Positions 23,916-31,482 of a stretch of 64,000 nucleotides of DNA are shown one piece after another. A model generated the notes under the pieces. It did no database searches, was not told the DNA's origin, and was given only the letters and a program-made list of their open reading frames with translations. Both the position numbers and the translations under genes were made by a program. Origin of the DNA: Marinobacter sp. LV10R510-11A (GTDB lineage: Bacteria; Pseudomonadota; Gammaproteobacteria; Pseudomonadales; Oleiphilaceae); NCBI RefSeq assembly GCF_900215155.1, contig NZ_LT907980.1:124001-188000 (forward strand), written 5' to 3'. Position 1 is the first letter of the stretch, and each line of letters opens with the position of its first letter.

Positions 23916-24815
23916 ATGAGACATCACGCGTATGGATACGCTGCCCTCATCACGTTCTGCCTAGGTATGGTGCCTGTTGCCCAAGCTGAACTGGAGCCCA
24001 TATCTGAATCGGCGATGGGTGATGTGACGGGTCAGGCGTTTATGCAGATTGAGAATATTTCCGGAGTGGCTCACGAATACACGCGCATGACATTGGGTAT
24101 GGATGTTGATACGCGGGTAAATATTGATGACATTCAGGTTGGCCAGATTGATGGTGGTGCAGATTTTTCCGCCCAGCATTTAGCCTTGGGCCATATTGCC
24201 CGTGATGATGGCGAGCAGTTTAACGGCGTTACTTATAATGCGGGTGATATCATTCCCTTCGAAGCACGGAAGCCATATATCGAACTGGCTGAAGACAGCG
24301 CTGGGCTGGCCGGTTTTCGCATGGGCTTTGAGCAGGCTCGGGGGTCGGTTTCTTCTTCTACCGCGAGTTTCAGTGGCAATATCGGTATGAAGATCGAATC
24401 TTCCGGCCAGGTCTACGACGCTATGTTGTTTGACGGTGTAGATGGGGCTGCGACGAACAAACGCGCCACTCACATCGGCCTTGCGCCTAATAGCCCCGGC
24501 CAAGCGGCAGGTTGCAACATTAGTGCTGATTTAGCCAACTGTGCTCCGTTAACCAATCTTAGATCTGTGACCGTTGGCGAAGATACAGGCGCGGGCGATG
24601 GCACGATTGGTTTTACCGATGGCTTTTTCATTGGCTTTCAGCGCGACGATAATATGGAATGGCAAACCCTCGATGGTGCGAACGTTATTGATGTTGGCCA
24701 AGGCGTGTTCATCAACCTGCCAACCAATATGACGGTTGATTTGACCAACCTCACCGGTGCGGGCATCGACCGCCTGCGTACTCATCAGGTGGATATGGGT
24801 ACTAACCTGTTTTGA
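23916..24815 (+). CDS. exported protein of unknown function (DUF6160-like N-terminus)
   Basis: A 299-residue protein with a signal peptide (cleavage likely after PVAQA, residue about 24). A short ESAMGDVTGQAF motif follows, resembling the start of a family of secreted or surface proteins in Pseudomonas and Marinobacter (DUF6160-like, from memory). The rest is Gly/Asp/Asn-rich with repeated beta-type segments (IGFTDGFFIGFQRD, VFINLPTNMTVDL), and no enzyme motif. A single-gene unit, ending before a stem-loop that overlaps the sbcB ribosome site. Function unknown. Confidence 0.75.
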   Translation: MRHHAYGYAALITFCLGMVPVAQAELEPISESAMGDVTGQAFMQIENISGVAHEYTRMTLGMDVDTRVNIDDIQVGQIDGGADFSAQHLALGHIARDDGEQFNGVTYNAGDIIPFEARKPYIELAEDSAGLAGFRMGFEQARGSVSSSTASFSGNIGMKIESSGQVYDAMLFDGVDGAATNKRATHIGLAPNSPGQAAGCNISADLANCAPLTNLRSVTVGEDTGAGDGTIGFTDGFFIGFQRDDNMEWQTLDGANVIDVGQGVFINLPTNMTVDLTNLTGAGIDRLRTHQVDMGTNLF

Positions 24816-24824
24816 TTTTGCTAA

Positions 24825-24861
24825 ACTCCTGAACCTAATGATTCATAAGTCGGGAGTCTTC
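24825..24861 (+). terminator. stem-loop overlapping the sbcB ribosome-binding site
   Basis: ACTCCTGA (24825-24832) pairs with TCGGGAGT (24850-24857, one G-T pair), followed by CTTCTTTT. It looks like a terminator for the exported-protein gene. Its right arm contains the GGGAG that must serve the TTG start of sbcB at 24864, so folding would hide that site. Confidence 0.5.
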
Positions 24862-24863
24862 TT

Positions 24864-26306
24864 TTGATCCGCTCTTTTTATTGGCATGATTACGAAACCT
24901 TTGGTGTCGACCCGGTTCACGACCGCCCCTCGCAGTTTGCCGGCGTGCGAACCGATGCGGATCTGAATATTATTGAAGATCCGTTGGTTATCTACTGCAA
25001 ACCCACCGACGACTACCTACCATCACCGGAAGCCTGCCTGATTACCGGCATCACCCCGCAGAAAGCCATGCAAGAAGGCTACCCAGAAACCGAGTTCATC
25101 GCCCAGATAAACGAAGCGTTCAGCCAACCGGGTACCTGCGTGGTGGGCTACAACAGCCTGCGTTTTGACGACGAGGTAACCCGCCACACGCTTTACCGCA
25201 ACCTGCAAGACCCTTATGCCCGGGAGTGGCAGAATGGCAATTCTCGCTGGGACATTATCGACATGGTGCGGCTGACCTACGCCTTGCGGCCAGAAGGCAT
25301 AAACTGGCCGCGCAAGGACGATGGTAGCCCCAGCTTCAAGCTGGAAGCGCTGACCACTGCCAACGGCATTGCCCACGAAGCCGCACACGATGCCATGTCG
25401 GACGTGGAAGCCACCCTGGCCGTTGCCCGGCTGATCCGGGAAAAGCAGCCAAAGCTGTTTGATTTTGTGTTGAACAACAAAGACAAACATTCTGCCCGGG
25501 CCATGCTGGATACTGTGGCGATGAAGCCCGTATTCCACATCTCCGCTAAATACCCAGCCACCCGCGGCTGTTGCGCCATGGTTGCGCCGCTTGTTGATCA
25601 CCCCACGAATAAAAACCTGGTGATTGTTTACGACCTGCGGGAAGACCCAAGTGAACTGATCAACGCCACACCTGAGCAGATCCGCGAACGGGTATTCACG
25701 TCCCAGGCGCAGCTAGGTGATACGCGCCGGTTTGCGTTAAAAAGCGTGCAACTGAACAAGTGCCCGGTGCTAGCCCCCGCTAAGATGCTGTCTACGTTAT
25801 CTGCCGAACGGCTGAAAGATCTGGATCTGGATGGCGATACACTTCGTGCCAATCGCGCACTGCTTAAAAAAGCTGAGGGTTTACCCCAAAGAATAGCCGA
25901 GGCCTTCGATCAGCCCTATGAAGGCGACCTGACAGACCCAGACGAACAGCTCTACGCCGGCGGCTTTATCTCACCTGCAGATCGCAGTGAACTGAACCGA
26001 GTGCTGAAAACCCCACCGGAATCACTGGTGGAAGAGCCCTTCAATTTTAAAGATGAGCGTTTGCAGGAGCTACTATTCCGCTATCGCGCCCGCAACTATC
26101 CGGATTCGCTATCGGGTGAGGAGATGGAGCGCTGGGAAGAGTTTCGGACTCAGCGGTTGATGGCGCCGAAGAAGGGTTGGTTGTCGCTTGAGGCTTTTGG
26201 GCTTGAGTTGCAGAGGCTTGCTAGTGATCCCGAACTGACGCCGCAGGCGCGGCAGGTTTTGGAGGATTTGCATTTGTATGGGGAGTCTTTGGTTCCTTAT
26301 ATCTGA
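24864..26306 (+). CDS. sbcB: exodeoxyribonuclease I
   Basis: The 480-residue 3'-5' single-strand DNA exonuclease, of normal family length. DEDD motifs are visible: HDYETFG (Asp, Glu), GYNSLRFDDEV (Asp) and HDAMSDVEATLAVARL (His, Asp). The SH3-like and C-terminal helical regions follow, ending LHLYGESLVPYI. The only usable start is TTG 24864, with GGGAG seven bases upstream. ExoI trims 3' tails and works with RecJ in mismatch repair and recombination. Confidence 0.95.
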   Translation: MIRSFYWHDYETFGVDPVHDRPSQFAGVRTDADLNIIEDPLVIYCKPTDDYLPSPEACLITGITPQKAMQEGYPETEFIAQINEAFSQPGTCVVGYNSLRFDDEVTRHTLYRNLQDPYAREWQNGNSRWDIIDMVRLTYALRPEGINWPRKDDGSPSFKLEALTTANGIAHEAAHDAMSDVEATLAVARLIREKQPKLFDFVLNNKDKHSARAMLDTVAMKPVFHISAKYPATRGCCAMVAPLVDHPTNKNLVIVYDLREDPSELINATPEQIRERVFTSQAQLGDTRRFALKSVQLNKCPVLAPAKMLSTLSAERLKDLDLDGDTLRANRALLKKAEGLPQRIAEAFDQPYEGDLTDPDEQLYAGGFISPADRSELNRVLKTPPESLVEEPFNFKDERLQELLFRYRARNYPDSLSGEEMERWEEFRTQRLMAPKKGWLSLEAFGLELQRLASDPELTPQARQVLEDLHLYGESLVPYI

Positions 26307-26341
26307 AAAGGATGTTGGGCCTGCGGGCCCGCCACATTGCG

Positions 26342-26459
26342 CCCCCTCTCCCCAACCCCTCTCCCTCAAGGGGCGAGGGGCTTTTACTGCAACTCCCTCA
26401 GGCTCTAGGTGTTTAGCTCCCCTCACCCCTTGCGGGAGAGGGGTTGGGGGAGAGGGGGT
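26342..26459. repeat. CCCCTCTCCC/GGGAGAGGGG dispersed repeat, copy 4
   Basis: Left flanking unit of the DUF559 gene, with the same inverted ends as copies 1-3. Confidence 0.8.
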
Positions 26460-26517
26460 GGTGCTGCTCCGCAGCACCACCACACAGCAATCACCAAACT
26501 CAGCCACGGATGGCCGT

Positions 26518-26889
26518 ATGAACCAAGCCCTGTTTGCCAAACACCTCCGCCAAAACATGACCGACGCGGAAAAACGACTCTGGTTCCACCTGCGAGCCTA
26601 CCGCCTGAACGGCAAGCGCTTCCGCCGCCAGCAACCCCTTGGGCCTTACATTGTCGATTTCGTGCATTTCGGCTCAAGGGTGATCGTTGAAGCCGATGGC
26701 GGTCAGCATAATGACTCATTAAGTGATGAGAAAAGGGACGCCTGGCTCAACTCGCAGGGGTTTCAGGTGCTGAGGTTTTGGAATCACGAGATTTTGAAGC
26801 AGGTTGATGTTGTGCTTTCGGTGGTTTATGAGGTGCTGGAGAGGCGGGGGGAGGTTGTGGGGAAGGGAGTAGTGGGTGTTGGGAGTTGA
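26518..26889 (+). CDS. DUF559 (Vsr-like) endonuclease-domain protein
   Basis: A 123-residue protein with the DUF559 fold related to very-short-patch endonucleases: MNQALFAKHLRQNMTDAEKR, then FRRQQPLGPYIVDFVHFGSR and VIVEADGGQHNDS, which give the PD-(D/E)XK-like D...ExxG/Q pattern, and GFQVLRFWNHEIL. Biological role unknown. ATG 26518 is preceded by no strong ribosome site. The gene stands between two copies of the GC-rich repeat; the pairing suggests the gene and repeat form one dispersed unit. The last residues (GEVVGKGVVGVGS) look low-complexity. Confidence 0.85.
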   Translation: MNQALFAKHLRQNMTDAEKRLWFHLRAYRLNGKRFRRQQPLGPYIVDFVHFGSRVIVEADGGQHNDSLSDEKRDAWLNSQGFQVLRFWNHEILKQVDVVLSVVYEVLERRGEVVGKGVVGVGS

Positions 26890-26894
26890 TACGA

Positions 26895-27005
26895 ACCCCC
26901 TCTCCCCAACCCCTCTCCCGCAAGGGGTGAGGGGCTTTAACTGCACCGCTTGCGGGCTCGCGAGGACTTATTGAGCTGCTCTCGGGCCTTGGATGTGTAG
27001 CTCCC
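26895..27005. repeat. CCCCTCTCCC/GGGAGAGGGG dispersed repeat, copy 5
   Basis: Right flanking unit of the DUF559 gene. The 5' half is well conserved, but the 3' half is degenerate (ends near GTGTAGCTCCCCC). Confidence 0.7.
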
Positions 27006-27017
27006 CCGCCACCAAAA

Positions 27018-29018
27018 TCACCGCCGCCGTTGAAAATACACACTCAAATTCTGCCCAACCACACTCTGCACCTCGCTCCCCAGTGCCTCTGCCTGAATCT
27101 GCGTTTGCACGGGCCGCGTGGCTAAGCTGTGGCCGTCTTCATCACGGGCCTTTACCAGCTTCCATTCCACCTCGTTACTCACCATCGCCATCAAGTCTTT
27201 CAGCTGCGCTTCATCTTGTGGCCGAAACCAGCGGTCGCGGCAGCCGCCTAGGCTATAGAAGTCGTCTTCATGGGCAAGTTCTTGCCACGTAGCATCTTTT
27301 CGGTTGGTTAGTACCATTTTGCGAAGTTGGCGCAGTGTAGAGCGGGTTGCGTGAAGGCCATGTTCTTTAATCAGCTTCCGCATTTGCTGGTCGCCGGTTG
27401 TTTGTTCGGCAATGGCGGTATGCAAATGTACGATGGCGCCGGAGCCGGATGCGCTGTTTACCAATGCAGCCAAGGAGAGTTCGGTCATGGCCGGGGAGGG
27501 TAGGCGGCCGACTTCAACCCAGTGTACTTGGTGGCCATCTGCCACAAACTGCTGGGCGATAGACCAGGGCCAGAACACGATGTTGTTGATTTCGGATTCC
27601 GCCGCCATGCGTGTGGCTTTGGCGGTGTTGGCCAGGGACTCATCTACGGCGATGACTTCTACGTCTGCCAAGTAGCGCGCAAGTTCCATGGCTCGCTGGC
27701 CAGATTGAGCGCCACAGACCATAACCCGCAAGGTGTCTGGCAGTTTGTCTGTGGTCAATCCCAATTCTATGGCCATCACGGACTTCAGGCTGCTCTCCGC
27801 GCGGTAAGCCAGTTTCGACCAAGTGGGCCAAGCTTGTGGAACGTCGGTTTTATCCAGGCACAGTTCTTCTGCTTTTTCATCAAAGTGTTGTTTAATGCCT
27901 TCTTCTTCGGCGCGGTGATAGTAGCTGGCGGCGAGAACCGGCTGAAGTGCCAACGGCCAGTCCACTAAATTCCACTGCCCAAGCTGTACCGCAAAATCCT
28001 GATGAAACAATGCGCCGTACATGGCGCTGATCATCAATGAACCAGTCAAGGCTTCTTGGGCTTCGCCCATCACAAGCTGTGCTTTTAGGCTGTCGTTCAC
28101 GGCTGCTACGAGCCGCTCTTCGTCATCTTCTGCTGTCAGCGCATAGCCGGTGCGGTCTGCATACTGGGCTATGGCGAGGGTGAGTTGTTGTAGCTCGTCG
28201 CGAAGCTCAACGGTTTGGGCGACTTCCGCCAAAATGGCGCGGCGTAGCATGACTACAAGCTCTTCCACGGCTGGGTCTGGCATCAGTGTGTTTTGCAGCG
28301 CCAGAATCAGCAGTTCATCTGCACAGGCGGCATCCAGAAATATCTCTGCCTGAGGATTATCCAAGTCATATTGCTGGCGGATAATGGCACCCACAAAACG
28401 CCCGATTTCTTGATGGGGTAGGCCTTCGTGGCTTAGCAGGGCAATGGCATCCAGAGCCAAGCGGCTATCCGCTTTGTTTACGCTGAGGTGTTGGGCGCAG
28501 GTGAGCATGCCGCTATATACGGAATCCCATTCAGCGCCGGTTTCTAGCAGTTTGCGGTAATGCAGGTACGCCACATCAAACTGCCCCTGCAACCGTTTGG
28601 CATGGGCCACACCGCAAAAAGCGGCTGCGGATTGCCGGTCGCAATCCAAGGCTTGCAGAAAGTGCTGCTCCGCCAGAGCCGGGCGCTCAGTTTTTAATGC
28701 CCAGTAGCCTAGGTTGGCGTGTTGCTGCGCTTGGCCAGGTTGAACTTGCAGGCTAGCGTTGAAGAGGTCGTGGGCGTTTTCAAGTTGCCCGTCGTCCATC
28801 TCAACACGCCCCAGTAAACCCAAAGCGACGGCACTGTTTGGTTCAAGCGCAATCACCTCTTCCAGGTACACGCGGCATTCCTGCCGGGCCTGCAAGCGCT
28901 GGATATGGCTAAGCCCGCTGCTGTTAGACTCGCCGTAAGCAAGGTTGGCCTGCAGAAGCAGGCGAGCAGCCTGTGCCTGTTGGGCGCGGGATTCCTGGAT
29001 GTGATGTTTGGCTTGCAT
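27018..29018 (-). CDS. TPR protein with a C-terminal methyltransferase-like domain
   Basis: A 666-residue protein. Residues about 10-200 are tetratricopeptide-like repeats (VIALEPNSAVALGLLGRVEM, then QHANLGYWALKTERPALAEQ). A helical middle follows, then an apparent Rossmann-type region (LRVMVCGAQSGQRAMELARY, VEVIAVDESLANTAKATRMA) similar to the SAM-binding motifs of class I methyltransferases in other TPR-methyltransferase fusions. The substrate cannot be told. Start 29018 has GAGGT upstream; ATG 29030 adds four residues. It is a single gene, convergent with the DUF559 unit. Confidence 0.75.
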   Translation of the reverse strand: MQAKHHIQESRAQQAQAARLLLQANLAYGESNSSGLSHIQRLQARQECRVYLEEVIALEPNSAVALGLLGRVEMDDGQLENAHDLFNASLQVQPGQAQQHANLGYWALKTERPALAEQHFLQALDCDRQSAAAFCGVAHAKRLQGQFDVAYLHYRKLLETGAEWDSVYSGMLTCAQHLSVNKADSRLALDAIALLSHEGLPHQEIGRFVGAIIRQQYDLDNPQAEIFLDAACADELLILALQNTLMPDPAVEELVVMLRRAILAEVAQTVELRDELQQLTLAIAQYADRTGYALTAEDDEERLVAAVNDSLKAQLVMGEAQEALTGSLMISAMYGALFHQDFAVQLGQWNLVDWPLALQPVLAASYYHRAEEEGIKQHFDEKAEELCLDKTDVPQAWPTWSKLAYRAESSLKSVMAIELGLTTDKLPDTLRVMVCGAQSGQRAMELARYLADVEVIAVDESLANTAKATRMAAESEINNIVFWPWSIAQQFVADGHQVHWVEVGRLPSPAMTELSLAALVNSASGSGAIVHLHTAIAEQTTGDQQMRKLIKEHGLHATRSTLRQLRKMVLTNRKDATWQELAHEDDFYSLGGCRDRWFRPQDEAQLKDLMAMVSNEVEWKLVKARDEDGHSLATRPVQTQIQAEALGSEVQSVVGQNLSVYFQRRR

Positions 29019-29124
29019 GGGATACCTCATTTACCTGCCGCTATTGCGAAATGTGCGGCAAAGGCCTGCAGTTTTTTGATGGTTTGTGCTGCTTTTTATT
29101 AGATAAAGCGAAAGGCGTGCCAGA

Positions 29125-29236
29125 TTAGAGGTGCTCACCAAAATCCATAGATTTGTGCAGTATGCGGAGGATTAGGATTTTTGTTGTCTGATTTTTGCGA
29201 GATCTACATCGTCCATAGTGGGAGAATAAAATTCCG
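29125..29236 (-). pseudogene. ParE-type toxin remnant
   Basis: Directly downstream of the ParD-like gene. MTEFYSPTMDDVDLAKIRQ begins a frame that soon stops. The next frame ends ILRILHKSMDFGEHL, the typical last strand and helix of ParE toxins. About 70 central residues are deleted, so no toxin can be made. Confidence 0.65.
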
Positions 29237-29515
29237 TCATTTCCCTGTGAGTTCAGAAGCCCTGCTGGAGAGGTAGTCTGTGATCTCGTCACCAACACCG
29301 ATGCTGACCGTGCGGCCTTCTTCGACATCCTGTAGGCCCTCAGCCACTGCTTCTCTTAAAGCTATGAGCTTCTGCTGATGCTGTAACTCTTTCTCTTCAA
29401 CCAAGCGAAGTCCTTCACGAAGAACCTCGCTGGCATTCTGATAGCGGCCGACTTTAACAAGCGTGCCTACTAGATGTTCCTGGTGATCCGTTAAAACAAT
29501 ATTTCTCGTTGCCAT
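29237..29515 (-). CDS. ParD/CopG-like antitoxin (orphan)
   Basis: A 92-residue ribbon-helix-helix antitoxin: RNIVLTDHQEHLVGTLVKVG, then RYQNASEVLREGLRLVEEKE, and a tail for toxin binding. GGAGG lies before the start (29520-29524 on the minus strand). The toxin downstream is a remnant, so this is now an orphan antitoxin. It is a different lineage from the ParD at 3254. Confidence 0.8.
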   Translation of the reverse strand: MATRNIVLTDHQEHLVGTLVKVGRYQNASEVLREGLRLVEEKELQHQQKLIALREAVAEGLQDVEEGRTVSIGVGDEITDYLSSRASELTGK

Positions 29516-29674
29516 GTTGAGACCTCCGGTTCAGTGATTGGCATATAATGCCATTCGTTAAGATGTGTGCCAAGTTTCTTCTGGCCCGAGCTAATTAGAA
29601 GTTCGTTAACTCTCATGCAGTACATGGAAGCCCTAGGCCGCCAAACGAGCTCGCGGAGCGTTGGGCCTCTCGGC

Positions 29675-29696
29675 GTTGCAAAATCTTATTTGCAAC
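29675..29696. promoter_or_regulatory. inverted repeat upstream of hicB-like gene
   Basis: GTTGCAAA / TTTGCAAC with a six-base centre, and a third TTGCAA half-site at 29709. Possible operator for the following antitoxin. No HicA-like toxin gene is visible in 29516-29807. Confidence 0.4.
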
Positions 29697-29807
29697 TAGA
29701 TAATAGTTGCAAGCGTTGATCAGGCTGCACAGACTACATCCGGAGAAAGTATGTGGCCCGTTAATGGTTAAGGATGTAGTGCGTGTATTAAAAGCATGGG
29801 GTCTGTT

Positions 29808-30149
29808 ATGAACAGCAACGTTATGAAACACAAAGGGCAGATAGGCTCTATTGAGCATGATTTAGAGCAAGGTGTGCTTTACGGAAAGCTTCTTTTTATA
29901 AACGATCTCGTAACGTATGAAGCTGAAAGCCTAAGGGGCTTAGAGTCGGAGTTCAGAATCTCAGTGGATGAGTACCTGGCTGATTGTGAGGGTCTGGGGC
30001 TTTCGCCCAACAAGCCGTTCAAAGGGTCGTTCAATATTCGGATTGGAAGGGATTTGCATCAGAAACTAGCGATAAAAGCAGCGGATGAGGGGCTTGGGTT
30101 GAATGAGGCGGTTCAGCGGGCCGTTGAGAAATTTGTAGTCGCGCAATAG
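29808..30149 (+). CDS. hicB: HicB-family antitoxin without a toxin partner
   Basis: A 113-residue HicB: the partial RNase-H-like fold KHKGQIGSIEHDLEQGVLYG and LFINDLVTYEAESLRGLE, then a C-terminal ribbon-helix-helix FKGSFNIRIGRDLHQKLAIK with LGLNEAVQRAVEKF. GGGGT lies seven bases before ATG 29808. ATG 29823 is an alternative. hicA is normally adjacent but no such frame is present, so the antitoxin stands alone. Confidence 0.85.
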   Translation: MNSNVMKHKGQIGSIEHDLEQGVLYGKLLFINDLVTYEAESLRGLESEFRISVDEYLADCEGLGLSPNKPFKGSFNIRIGRDLHQKLAIKAADEGLGLNEAVQRAVEKFVVAQ

Positions 30150-30251
30150 TCGGGGAATTCAAGAGAAGTCCGAGTTCTGGGTACTCCAATTTCCATTGCC
30201 AATCGCTTGAGCTAGACTCAGGATCACTATGGTACACAGAGCGAAAACAAC

Positions 30252-30575
30252 ATGCCTAATCTGGACATGCTTCAGTTGCTACGTAATAAGCACGATGAAA
30301 TTCGCCAGCTTTGTGAAAAGCACAAAGTGACTCAGTTGGCTGTGTTTGGTTCGGTAGTTACAGGAAAATTCAACGCATCCAGCGATTTGGATTTTCTCGT
30401 GGATTTTGAAGAAACGCTTTCAGCGAGAGACATAGCCGCTGCTTTTTTTGGGCTTAAAGAAGAGCTGGAGGTCATGTTCTCACGATCGGTAGATTTGGTT
30501 ACCGCGTCCTCTCTGACCAATCCGTATTTTCGCAGCTCTGTGATGGAAGAAAGGCAGCCACTGTATGCAGCGTGA
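30252..30575 (+). CDS. MNT-type nucleotidyltransferase antitoxin
   Basis: A 107-residue minimal nucleotidyltransferase with the active-site signature GSVVTGKFNASSDLDFLVDF. In HEPN-MNT (type VII) systems, MntA AMPylates and silences its HEPN RNase. Length is complete. The HEPN gene overlapping its 3' end is reduced to 40 codons, so the antitoxin outlived its toxin. Confidence 0.85.
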   Translation: MPNLDMLQLLRNKHDEIRQLCEKHKVTQLAVFGSVVTGKFNASSDLDFLVDFEETLSARDIAAAFFGLKEELEVMFSRSVDLVTASSLTNPYFRSSVMEERQPLYAA

Positions 30576-30687
30576 GGTTTTGATTCACGGCTATGCGACT
30601 ATTGAACCACTGATCGTTTGGGGTGTAATCGAGAGTAACCTTGAATACTTGGTTGAACAGGTCACCGCTATTCTTGAGGGAGCTTGA
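30565..30687 (+). pseudogene. HEPN toxin with large internal deletion
   Basis: Starts at ATG 30565, overlapping the MNT stop as intact pairs do, but MQR jumps at once to EVLIHGYATIEPLIVWGVIE and ends after 40 codons. Intact HEPN partners have about 110-140 residues. The catalytic R-x4-H motif is fortuitously rebuilt at the junction (REVLIHGY), but the four-helix scaffold is gone. Confidence 0.7.
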
Positions 30688-30700
30688 AACATTATTAAGA

Positions 30701-30787
30701 CACGCTTTTGTGAAGAAGGATCAGAAAATTCCGAAAAAAGAGTTGAAGTTAGCACTGGATGGATTGCGGGAGGTTAAACAATCATGA
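30701..30787 (+). pseudogene. HigB-like toxin, C-terminal remnant
   Basis: HAFVKKDQKIPKKELKLAL through GLREVKQS matches the end of phage-derived Gp49/HigB-like toxins. The rest is missing. It overlaps the following antitoxin start by four bases. Confidence 0.55.
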
Positions 30788-30933
30788 GTTTGGAAGCACT
30801 AAAACAGAAAGCGCTGCAGAACGAGATGGTTCGCACTGAATATGAAAAGCTGGCGGGTGAGTTTGACCTTATGAACCAAGCTAGTCTGGAGTGGGCTGCA
30901 GTGCGCGAATCGGCGGTTGAACGTGTAGTTTAG
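30784..30933 (+). pseudogene. HigA-like antitoxin, N-terminal remnant
   Basis: MSLEALKQKALQNEMVRTEY and KLAGEFDLMNQASLEWAA is the usual first 40 residues of an XRE antitoxin coupled to a HigB-like toxin. The helix-turn-helix that should follow is lost and the frame stops at 30933, inside the convergent higA gene. Confidence 0.55.
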
Positions 30934-31168
30934 CTTGGGCAAGGTCATAATTTACCTGCATGGCAAGCCAAGCGCGGGCAGTGCTTACGCCAGCCATTTC
31001 CAAGCGCAAAGCCAGGTCAGGGCTAATTGCGGCGCGGCCATTCAATACGCGAGACAGGGCAACGCGAGACATGCCCAGCCGGGCGGCGGTTTCGGTGACT
31101 GACAAGCCAAGTTCCGCGACCACGTCCTCTCGCAGTAGTTCGCCAGGGTGCGGAGGGTTCATCATCAT
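30881..31168 (-). CDS. higA: HigA/VapI-type XRE antitoxin
   Basis: A 95-residue antitoxin: NPPHPGELLREDVVAELGLS, helix-turn-helix VTETAARLGMSRVALSRVLN, then ISPDLALRLEMAGVSTARAW. AGGAG lies seven bases before ATG 31168. It is the second gene of a higBA operon whose toxin gene is broken. Its C-terminus overlaps the debris on the other strand. Confidence 0.85.
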   Translation of the reverse strand: MMMNPPHPGELLREDVVAELGLSVTETAARLGMSRVALSRVLNGRAAISPDLALRLEMAGVSTARAWLAMQVNYDLAQAKLHVQPPIRALQPTPD

Positions 31169-31181
31169 GGTGCGATCTCCT

Positions 31182-31374
31182 TTAGTGATAATCAACATAA
31201 TTGACCAGTTCGACATCAACGCCAATAAAACGGAAGGTCACTTGCCAGTTGCCATTTACCGAAAGTGACCAATACCCCTTTAAATCACCTTTCAACTGAT
31301 GCAGCTTGGATACCCCGGGTTGTTACTGTTTTATAAAAGGCCTCGAGCCCCTTGTGTCGGAATCCTGTGATCAT
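31182..31374 (-). pseudogene. higB: HigB toxin with internal deletion and frameshift
   Basis: MITGFRHKGLEAFYKTVTTR opens like HigB. After GIQAA about 35 residues are missing and the frame shifts to LHQLKGDLKGYWSLSVNGNW and ELVNYVDYH, a perfect HigB C-terminus that ends before higA. The 193-base span is not a multiple of three. The toxin is inactivated while higA downstream is intact. Confidence 0.8.
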
Positions 31375-31482
31375 TACAAGAGTGTATCTTGTAGCGTTAC
31401 GGGATGCAATTTGCGCTGGATTGGGTGGGCATTGACAACGATGACATGGCCCAGATCCTCCATTTAAAACTGCGGAGACTTC

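Noticed and set aside
26278..26889. A 203-residue frame extending the DUF559 protein upstream.
   Set aside because: Its first 80 codons translate the GC-rich repeat (PLTPCGRGVGGEGV-type), and the native domain begins at ATG 26518.
29613..29858. An 81-residue minus-strand frame before hicB that could be a toxin.
   Set aside because: No resemblance to HicA or other toxin families, wrong strand for a hicAB operon, and no ribosome-binding site.
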